DNA from: Sipunculus nudus
Taxonomy: Eukaryota; Annelida; Sipuncula; Golfingiida; Sipunculidae
Assembly: GCA_026874595.1 (NCBI GenBank)
Contig: CM049313.1
Location: 12,583,508-12,647,507, forward strand
Direction of reading: 5' to 3'
DNA length: 64,000 bases
Of this stretch, positions 51,735-63,700 are shown piece after piece. The position numbers were made by a program, and so were the translations under genes. The notes under the pieces were generated by a model, which saw nothing but the letters and a program-made list of their open reading frames with translations, searched no databases and was not told the DNA's origin. Positions within the stretch are counted from its first letter, which is position 1, and each line of letters starts with the position of its first letter.

Positions 51735-54700
51735 CTACAAAAAAAAAAGTAATAATTCCATTTTATTGTCCATTCCACCATCCCTCATCTCCTGTGTTTC
51801 ACCAAATACATTTTATTCAGACATCAAAGGTCAAAACCTTTTGTTCTAAAGGCTAAATAGGAAAACAATACTCCAAACCTAAACTTTCTAACAGCAAGGA
51901 AATACAATTATAATTTTCCAAGATTTTTTATTTGTTTACTGATTTTAACTGATATTGATTTTTAACTGACTTTGTATGGATGTTTATTTTATATTTCTTG
52001 GCAAATTGGTTTTCATTTGAATACCAGAAACTCACTTTTTGTTCCTGACATAACTAAAAGTGGAAATGTCCCAAATCTCATAAAAGCATAAATCACTTGT
52101 GCTGCCATCTATGGGTGAAAATTGTATTGAATTCAAGCATCGTTACCCAGAAACAAGCAGTCTGCTGCATGCTGGTGTGTAATACAGCTTGTTTATTCCT
52201 ACTGAAGTTCTATGCTTTGCATCATGTAATGAAACCAAAGGGTAGAAAGACTTTGATATCATAAACACTGCCACCTTGGGCTGAGTAGAAATGTTTAAAA
52301 TCCTTCAGAAATATTAAAATATTCATAATGACATGTTCAAAAGATGAACTTTTATCAATACACTATGCAGCATTTTTGTCTACATGTTCTACATGTCATT
52401 TTTTACACACCTATTGACCAAACTTTTACTGCTTATTTAATCTGGATGTTCCTATGACATGTTTTAGTCTATTTATGATGTATTTGATATAAATGTATCT
52501 CTCTTCCATCTGTTTCCCTTAGGATACCTGGATCAGTCATATTCTTCTTAATCTTCATTTGTACCTTAGCTAAACTTACTTATTTCATCAGGAGTTATAA
52601 GTTTATGCAATGCCTTATATTTTTTTCTAGGCTAACTGGAACATAATGGAGGGAAGGAGAGGATGATTCTCATTCTTGCATACATCACTAAAATGTGTTA
52701 TCCTGTTTTTCTGTATAGATTTTCAGGCAGGTTGGTGATTTTGTGTTCATATTATATGTCCTGCTGCAGTGTACATGGAGCTAAGTCACAAATTTAGGAT
52801 ATACAATTATATGGGATACTTGTATACATGAGAGATTTTCAGGCAAGTTGGTGATTGTGTGTTCATATTGTATTTTCTTCTGTGGTCTTATCCAAAGCAA
52901 AGCCACAAAATCCCTTTTTGGGATACTTATACACCAGAGAGCAATTTTAACCATCTGCCCTTCCAGCATAGTACTCAACAACAGAAGGTACTCCACTACA
53001 GGCAAAAAGTATGTCACGTCAGGGATTTGCATGCCAAAACAAGACTTGCAGAAACAAGCATACAAGCATATATAAGCATACACCAGAAGGCAATTTTAAC
53101 CATCTACTCTTCCAGCACAGTACTCAACAACAGAAGGTACTCCACTACATGCAAAAAGTATGTCATATCAGGGATTTTGCATGCTAGAACAGGATTTGCA
53201 TAAACAAGCATACAAGCATATATAAGCATACACCAAAGAGCAATTTTAACTATCTGCCCTTCCAGCGTAGTACTCAACAACAGAAGTTACTCCACTACAT
53301 GCAAAAAGTATGTCTCATCAGGACTTTTTGCCTGTCAGACCAGGATTTGCAGAAACAAGCATACAAGCATATACAAGCATACAACTGGTAACATAAATGT
53401 ACTCATGTGCTCATTAGGCTGTTACTTTTATTCTGAAGTTGTGTGAAACGCTAATAGTTGACCTATGGGTCATGATGCTCAGCCAATAATATTCACATTT
53501 TGGTAGGGATCCAAAAATTTTAGGAAACTATATAAAACAATTTAGTTCACTGTGTTGTATGTTAGGCCTGAATGACTGCTGAGTACTGGAAGTATGTGAG
53601 TAACAAAAGAAGTCTGTGAATGACCTTGAGCACTTAAGCAGCTACTGAGTAGTTTTTGAGTAACACTGAGTACATGAGTGGCTGCTGCATAGTTTCTGAT
53701 CACAGCCAGGGATCTGAGCAGCTTCTGTGTTGTGTGTGAGTAACACTTAGCATTTGAGCAGCTGCTGAATAGTTTATGAGTAATATTGTTCTTCAGTAGC
53801 TGCTGAGCAGTTTGAGTAACACTGAGTACTTGAGTTACTTACATCACCAGGGAGTGACCCTTGTGACCCTTTATCGCTGCCTGCAACGGATAGATTTGAT
53901 CCGCCCCTAAATCCGATCCCCGGGTGAGCTGATCCTCCACCAAACTTGTATGTGACCTTGACCGGGTTTATACATGGCATGCACGGATTCCGCAATACAG
54001 CATAAACCACAAATGCATACATGCCCTGCAAGTGAACAAAATACATAAATAATGTTAATCATATCTGGTCAAAATATATGACATCTTCCTATGAAATGCT
54101 AACCATATACAGACTTGCCGAAGCTCCAAAACTCTGAGACAATTCAGTTAGTCATGTAATCAGTGTAAATGGACTGTATCTGATCGGCCATACCTCAGCA
54201 GCAAAACCTGTGCATGTTAACTGGAGCTGTAATGCTGCACTTAGGCTGTGACACAGTGAGATACAAAGTTAAATATTACATTAATGCTGCCACATTTTCC
54301 TTTATCAATACCTGAATAATACTGGATCATTAAATGAAAAGAGACAATTGATAATTTAAAAATATTCTCTAAACACCATACAAGGCAATGTGAGGTGACA
54401 CTTTATTGGTTAGACATAAGTTGAATACCAACTTATTGGTTAATCATTAAAATCCAAATTTATGGATTTAAAGAAAATCTGATGAGAGGAAACTCAAGCC
54501 TTCTTTTGACCTTTCTGGTTAAACCTTTTACCAAAATTAAAGGGACATTATCAGGAACAATATTGGTACTAGTATGCCTGTTCTTTCACACTATCAGTTC
54601 AGTTTTGCTTTATACAAAAGTTTCCCAGCGGAACCATCCCAGCACACAGTCTCAGTATCTTGCAAATGACTGTTTAACGCCTTGTTATGGCTCTGCATGT

Positions 54701-57700
54701 TGGGAAACACAGTCCATATGTATCTGTTTACCAAAACAAGGCTGCATGCTGGAGGTTCGATTGTGAGCCGTACACACTGTGTTTAGCCAGAGGGAACATG
54801 TGTTATATTTTTTTGGGGGCTAAGTCAGTCAGGGTATCTCCTTACTGACACGTTGTGGCTACCCAATGCACTCTGCCCCACATGCTGTGTTAATGTTGAC
54901 ACCTGTGGTCGGGCCCAATCCACTGTTTTTAACACTTGTTTACAGGAGTAGGCAAACATTTTCAAGGCAATATTTTGGCAGGTACAGATTTATCTGAAAG
55001 GGAAAAAGCTATTTTTAGTGATAATTCAGAATACTTTACAGGTGACTGGGCCCCTTTAAGGAACAATGTATGTAATCACACTGTAATACACCTTTTTGCA
55101 CTACTTCATTTATTGTATCAGGAACAATGAATCATAATAAATAGTCCTTGGAATTGTGAGAGGCCAAAGAACAGATCTGATTATTGATTACTTTTGATTA
55201 AATTCTCAATTAAATTATTTCTTTAATAGTAAATTGCTCACTTTCTCACTTATTTTTTACAAAAATAAATATTTGACCACATCTTATATTTATTTCTAAG
55301 TAAGGAAGGGCACAGTGTAGCTCTCCTTCCGTTTTAATGCCACCATTTTATTTCTCTGTGGATGGAATGGTCCACCAACAAGTGTTTAACTAGATCTAGG
55401 GCACATACAAGATTGATGGCCTTGACATTGTGGCATGCTCCATAAAATTTGACAGCTCACAGGAGCCCGGGGCTTCAAGGTGGTACATGTAAAGAAATAA
55501 TAACTGAAATGAGTCGATTCCAGGGTTAAAGAATGGATTACAATTCAATGCAGAGGATTTTTGATGCATTGTTTAACCTCTAATGATATAACAGGATGAT
55601 GTATTTTGATGAATTTGTGAGATGGACCTGATTGCTAGGACAAACCCTACTTTAGGAACATGAAAGGCATCCAGGCAATGGGGACTAGTGTTTTTGTTTA
55701 TTACAGACCTACCTGTGCAATGTTGAACACACAGAATATGATGAGCATCCAGAATTGACTGTAAACCATGTGTAGCCCTCCCCACAGCCATGTCAGGATG
55801 ATGAGAGCCCAGAAAACCAGCAGCGTCCGCACTTCTGTAACAGTCAATATAAATACTGTAATCAACGTAATAAGTTCCCCTTCCTTAAAAAGCACCCTCA
55901 CCTGATTTTTGAAGAGTTCATATTAAGAAAACTAAGGGATGAGCCATCCATACCTCACTGTTCTCCCTTGCCAATATAATGTAATGCTTTCATTTCTCCC
56001 CGCCAAGCTTAAAAGTTACTGCCAGTTTTTATTCTATCTCCGTCAGGCTTGATCATCTAATATAATAATAATATTAGTTGCATACTACAGAGTCAGCGGT
56101 CAAGAGTGTCATAGATTACATTGACTGACTGTGTCCCTGAAGGCTGACCCTGCAGGTAGCCATGCTGATCAGGAGACCTGAATTCAGGTTGTTTGTGGAT
56201 GTAGCATTCAATAAAATATATTTACTTGGCGACTGTTATTTCTCATAATTAATTTATCTATTCTCTTTGAAATAATATAAATAAAACAATAGAGACATAC
56301 TGGGGGGGGGGTATAAAAAATATTTGGAAAAATTCAATTTTGAGAGCATTTATTACATCTGACTGAAAAAACCTTTTATGATCTTATACCTGTATACTGA
56401 CTGTATATCATCCCTTGTACATATCACTGTATACCAGTAAACTGACCATCTATATTATACCGTCACTTATTCATATTTTAGGTCTGTTATACTGATAATA
56501 CATGTTATAGTTGCAGGTCTGTATACTGATCTTGCATGTTATAGCATCCCTTGTACATATCATTGTATGCCTGTATACTGACCATGTATATTGTATCCCT
56601 TATACATATATTAGGTCTTTTATGCTGACAATGCATGCTATAGTATCCTTTGTACATATCGTCATATATTAACCGGTATACTCATAATATATGTTATAGT
56701 GTCCCTTGTACATATAGTGGTATGCCTGTATCCTGACCGTGTATGTTATAGCAACCCCTGTACATATCATTGTATGCCTGTATACTGACCGTGTATGTTA
56801 CAGCGACCCTTGTACATATAGTCGTAAGCCTGTATACTGACCGTGTATGTTATAGCGACCCTTGTACATATCATCGTAGGCCTGCCACTGTTGGGCCACT
56901 TGGAAGGAGTGTATGAAGACCACACCAACATGCATCAAACAGATAATGGCCGGTCCGATCAGTCCCGCTAAGGCTGTGTATGGGTTTGTTAAGAAACATC
57001 TGTAAAAATAAGTCACAATAAAGTTATTATATATTCTCTAAATTAAACTGCCATCCATAAAAAATTTACTCATTCAGATATATAGACTTATTCAATATGA
57101 CTGGTGTTATTGGTTGCATTATTTACAACACAGAAGGAAATTTAAAAGAAGCTTGTGTTCTCCCAATTGCTCTTACTTCAAGAATGTACCCCCATGATGC
57201 TACAGATATAATATTATGTATGCAACTTAGTTTACAGCCACACCAGTAGGTGGCAGTAAATAACAGTCATACTATAATAATAATATACATACTGGGATTT
57301 TGAAAGGACTGAGGCAATGCATGGTACTTTACAGATTAAATGGAAATAATTCTTTTGTTGTTCTATTGTATAAGACATCCTTAAGATTAACCACAGCACA
57401 TACTGATAAAAAAAGCAAAAAATGATGCACTCTATTAGGTCATAGACAGCAGTTTTTTTCCATTAAACTTACATGTCCTTATTGTTGTTGACATCACCAT
57501 ATATTGTGTCTACAGGAAGAAACACCACAAAACGGTAGATACAGAAGGCCACAATATAAAACACAGCAACCAGAACCACTGGCAAACCTACAGAAGAAAA
57601 CAGACTAATATTTATAACTTTGTTATGACCTTTCATGATCCAAGAAGGGATATTCATGTAATAACACGCACAGCAAATATTAGATTAACTATATTCAAAA

Positions 57701-60513
57701 AGAAACAAGTACGAGTGTAAAGACTCCAGAAGTGTCTGTTAAATAAGTGACGTGATACGTGACATTGTGTGGAACTACAATCAGATGTTCCAGGAGGGAA
57801 TGAACACCAAGTCACTGAACTGAGAGAGAGCCAACTTTAGAGATGTGTCTATACACTGACTTGCAGACATGTATCTCCTTGCTTGTCTATACACTGACTT
57901 TCAGACATGTATCTCCTGGCTTGTCTATACACTGACTTGCTGACATGTATCTCCTGGCTTGTCTATACACTGACTCTCAGACATGTATCTCCTGGCTTGT
58001 CTATACACTGACTTTAAGACATATATCTCCTGGCTTGTCTATACATTGACTTGCAGACATGTATCTCCTGGCTTGTCTATACACTGACTTGCAGACATGT
58101 ATCTCCTGGCTTGTCTATACACTGACTTGCAGACATGTATCTCCTGGCTTATCTATACACTGACTTTCAGACATGTATCTCCTGGCTTGTCTATACACTG
58201 ACTTTAAGACTTGTATCTCCTGGCTTGCCTATACACTGACTTGCAGACATGTATCTCCTGGCTTGTCTATACACTGACTTGCAGACATGTATCTCCTGGC
58301 TTGTCTATACACTGACTTTCAGACATGTATCTCCTGGCTTGTCTATACACTGACTTTCAGACATGTATCTCCTGGCTTGTCTATACATCGACTTTAAGAC
58401 TTGTATCTCCTGGCTTGTCTATACACTGACTTTCAGACATATATCTCCGGGCTGTCTATACACTGACTTTCAGACATGTATCTCCTGGCTTGTCTATACA
58501 CTGACTTGCAGACATGTATCTCCGGGCTTGTCTATACACTGACTTGCAGACATGTATCTCCTGGCTTGTCTATACACTGACTTTCAGACATGTATCTCCT
58601 GGCTTGTCCATATACAATGACTTGTAGATAGAATCTCCTGGCTTATCTATACACTGACTTTCAGACATTATATCCTGGCTTGTCTATACACTGACTTTCA
58701 GACATGTATCTCCTGGCTTGTCTATACACCGACTTTAAGACTTGTATCTCCTGGCTTGCCTATACACTGACTTGCAGACATGTATCTCCTGGCTTGTCTA
58801 TACACTGACTTGCAGACATGTATCTCCTGGCTTGTCTATACACTGACTTTCAGACATGTATCTCCTGGCTTGTCTATACACTGACTTTCAGACATGTATC
58901 TCCTGGCTTGTCTATACATCGACTTTAAGACTTGTATCTCCTGGCTTGTCTATACACTGACTTGCAGACATGTATTTTCTGGCTTGTCTATACACTGACT
59001 TGCAGACATGTATCTCCTGGCTTGTCTATACACTGACTTGCAGACATGTATTTTCTGGCTTGTCTATACACTGACTTTCAGACATATATCTCCTGGCTTG
59101 TCTATACATTGACTTTCAGACATATATCTCCTGGCTTGTCTATACACTGACTTTCAGACATATATCTCCTGGCTTGTCTATACATTGACTTTCCCACATG
59201 TATCTCCTAGCTTATCTATACACTGACTTGCAGACATGTATCTCCTGGCTTGTCTATACACTGACTTGCAGACATGTATCTCCTGGCTTGTCTATATACA
59301 ATGACTTGCAGATAGTATCTCCTGGCTTGTCTATACATTGACTTTCAGACATGTATCTCCTAGCTTGTCTATACACTGACTTTCAGACATATATCTCCTG
59401 GCTTGTCTATACATTGACTTTCCCACATCTGTCTCCTGGCTTGTCTATACACTGACTTGCAGACATGTATCCCTGGCTTGTCTATACACTGACTTGCAGA
59501 CATGTATCTCCTGGCTTGTTTATACACTGACTTGCAGACATGTATCTCCTGGCTTGTCTATACACTGACTTTCATACATGTATCTCCTGGCTTGTCTATA
59601 CACTGACTTTCAGACATGTATCTCCTGGCTTGTCTATACACTGACTTTCCCACATGTATCTCCTGGCTTGTCTATACACTGACTTGCAGACATGTATCTC
59701 CTGGCTTGTCAATTAACTGACTTGCAGACATATATCTCCTGGCTTGTCTATATACACTGACTTGCAGACATGTATCTTCTGGCTTGTCTATATACAATGA
59801 CTTGCAGATAGTATCTCCTGGCTTGTCTATACACTGACTTGCAGACATGTATCTCCTGGCTTGTCCATATACACCGACTTGCAGACATGTATTTCCTGGC
59901 TTGTCTATATACACTGACTTGCAGACATGTATCTCCTGGCTTGTCTATACACTGACTTTCAGACATGTATCTCCTTGCTATTTTTGTTCGAGTAAGATTT
60001 TTATTCTTTTTATTTTCCTTCACTGGAGGATGTTGAGAAAATGTCATAGATTATTTGATATTTCAAATAAAATAGTAACTATTTCACTGGTTATGAACTG
60101 ACTATGACTTCCTTGTAAATTCATCATCAGTGGGATTTACAGTCACCTTGATGACACACTCATTACAACTACCATCCTAATTGACAGTGTTAGAGATAGG
60201 GTAAAAGTTTGTAGCACACTCACCCCAGCCCAGGAGGAAGTACAGCATATACTTCCTGTCTGTGTGTTCATCATTCATTACCAAGATCTTCCAGAAATTG
60301 TAGGCCTGAAAAAATGAAAAGGCAGTACTACATCAGTCACATGAGAGAGAGAGAGAGGGGGGGGGGGGAGAGAGAGAGAGAGAGAGAGATGTTAAGATTA
60401 TGTCTCTGTCATGTCAAAATGTAGCAGAGAAAGAGAGAGAGACAGACAGAGACAGAGACAGAACCAGAGATAGATGGTAAGATTATTTATCTGTGATGTC
60501 TAAGTGTATCAGG

Positions 60514-60555
<42 letters not shown>

Positions 60556-60704
60556 GACAGAGACAGAACCAGAGAGAGATGGTAAGATTATGTATCTGTG
60601 ACGTCTGAGTGTATCAGAGGGAGAGAGAGAGGGACAGAGACAGAGACAGAGACAGAACAAGAGAGAGATGGTAAGATTATGTATCTGTGATGTCAAAGTG
60701 AGTA

Positions 60705-60735
<31 letters not shown>

Positions 60736-63700
60736 GACAGAGAGAGACAGAGAGAGAACCAGAGAGAGATGGTAAGATTATGTATCTGTTATGTCTGAGT
60801 GTATCACAGAGACAGAGAGATATCGAGAGGGAGGGAGATAATGTCTTTTGTTTAACATTAACTATTCCACCATAGACTGCCTGATGAACACATATTTAAA
60901 ATAAATAAAATTTTATTTAAGGAAATAATTCCATGATAAAACCCCCTTCAACATAATTAACAACTGCATTACTGGGAAACCTCATGCCTCTGCATCAAGG
61001 ATACTCAACCATACCATGATAAGACATCTCACTGGCTGGCACTCTGTGCTACAGGCAAACACCAGGTCCTTAAATTTAAAATTTATTTTACATGAAGTAT
61101 AAAAATCGTGATAACAACTTATGCAAGGCACTCTCCATGGCTCAGACGGTGAGTTCTGAAGTATCTAGAGAATGAGGAAACTGGAGGACCAATAGAAAAC
61201 CACAAAACTTGATGGGCCACTACAATCAACTCACATAGCCATGCCACAAACCATACCTGATTCACCAGTGGAGAGAGTCCAGCTTGTTAAAGTTAGTATG
61301 TTACCACCCAACTGTCCAAGCTGGACTGAATTAACACAGTTTATAGTAATTTATTTGACGAGTACCAGTAACAACCACAGTATTCCATACTAACCTGTAC
61401 AAACATCCAGGTGAACTGAGCCAGCCAGAAATAATGCAAAAATAGTGCCATCACTATACACCTGTAGTTGCTGCTACCTGGTGGTGGATTCAGAATTGGG
61501 CCAGGACTTAGGTACGCGTCTACGACATAGCATGTCTAAAACATATCACCAGGTATATTAATGCTTACTGCTGTAGAGAGAAATGGTTGGTAGTCGATCC
61601 ATTCAATTTTGCAAATCTATTTACCAATTCATAATAAAACCACACTATACTAATTAATGCATTATCTTATGCATGCCATATAACTGTATCATGCAATATC
61701 TGTATAAACTAGAACATATTGTGAGAAAATTTTTAAGATATCAATTATGTTAATGAATGATGGCCTAGATCTGCAACTAGACCTGCAACAGGTCAAGGAA
61801 TGATTTTTTTTTTCATTTTTTATCACATTTATTAATGTTCAGTGATCATTTTATAATTCATGTATTGGATCCTTCTGTGGGGTGCAACTAGTTTACTTTC
61901 TTTCTTCAGGGGGCCCACTATCACTGACAGGTAAGGATTACATGAGAATCCTCCTATAAATTGAGCACACAGATGCCACCTATAGAGATAATTGTAAATT
62001 ACTGGAACTGGCCATGGCAGCAATAGGGCAGCTGGACATAGGGTCAACTGAATTACAGTATGTGGAGTTACTTACACTTGGGGTATATTTATGTAAGTCT
62101 GTCAGATCAGCATCTGACATAATTATTGGGACCTATGAAGGTCTATTCACTGACATTTGTATGGTGTTTTATACACATACCTGGGTTGCCAAACAGGCAA
62201 AGCACATATGCATCAGCAAGCCTGCAGCAAACAACGGGTTCATTACACAGACATGATGTGCAAGAATAGCCAAGGCCAGACCTCCCTGAAATATAATGTA
62301 ATGGAAACATAATCCATGTTAAAAACAGAGAGAGGAAAGGAGCTTCTTTTACCTATAACAGACCAACTCTTATGTAAAGATAGCATTTTAAAGCACTGTT
62401 TAAATCAAAGTAATACTAAACAATTGTCTAATACTAAATATAGAGTCCTGTTTTTAATCTCTATTTTACAAGTGAACTGCTATCCTGTCAAGGAGAAAGA
62501 GAGAGAGGAGAGAGATAGATTAAGAGAACTGAAAACAAAAATTTGACTTGTCATGATAACTTTATGGAAGATATAAAGAAATGAGGATAAATATGTGTTC
62601 ATTTCATCTCATATTTGATAATTCACCGTTATTTTACATACAGGAGACCCATGTTTTTAAATACCTGAAAAATGGTGAAAGAGTACCTAAAATTAGGAAA
62701 GTATAAAAGATATGTATAAAATTAAAGCACTGTTAATAATTACTCACAATGCATATAAAACATGATATGAAGAACCATATCGGGTAGCCAATCATGTTAG
62801 GGCTCCTGACCTCTGACCTGACAGAGTAGCTGCTCATGTGACGACAGGAACATTCTACGTAATTGTCGATGCCCATGGCCAGGTTATTTACCACTGAACA
62901 GACGTCATCCCCCGTCGTCCAACTTTCCTGTCGCTCGTTAAAATACTGACACCTGGGAGTGATATAAGTATATGATTATAAACATGCTTTTGAGAAGTTA
63001 AAAGCACAATAAGAACACAACAATCTGGGAACAGAAGGCACAGGTATGCACTCTACTGAGCCCCCCCCCCCCCCCCATAGTTGTAAAAAAGTTGATGCAC
63101 TCTGCTTATTGCCTTCTAGTTGTAAAATTGTAAAGACATTTAGTGATACCCTATTTGACTGGTGACACATATTTAATAATCCTGAAACACACAAAATACT
63201 ATTATTATTATGAAATATGTGAAGTCTAGCTGTTAAAGTGTCACATTTCAGGTGTCACTAGCACAATATAACGATACACTATAAGCTGTTTTTTTAAATA
63301 TCACTTTTATTTCAAAAAGAAAAAGTATATCATTCTATATATATTTTCTGGCCTGGTATCTTACATTTTATATGCTCTGTACAGACATTTAATGATGTGT
63401 CATGTGCAGCCTTTAACCTTTAACAGTTTAAAAAATATAAATATTACATTCGGAGAGATTTACTTGTCTGTTGCTTAAAATCTTCAAATAAACAAGTAAA
63501 ACTGAACAGAGATCCTTACACTGCTTGTTTAGCTGCAATGCTGCCCCCTGGTGTGTGTATACGGAACTGTACAGGAGAATCAAGTGGATGTGTGCCCGTG
63601 CCGTCCACTCCCATAGAGAGCACCTGTCAATAAAAAAGTGTATGTGTGAGTAAAGAGGTGGGTGCCACTTCATTGATCCTGTATTCCAAGGAATGTATAT

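Noticed and set aside
63061-63077. Poly-C run in an ADGRV1 intron (others at 1892, 7557 and 34800)
   Set aside because: Simple homopolymers, too short to support a structural role.
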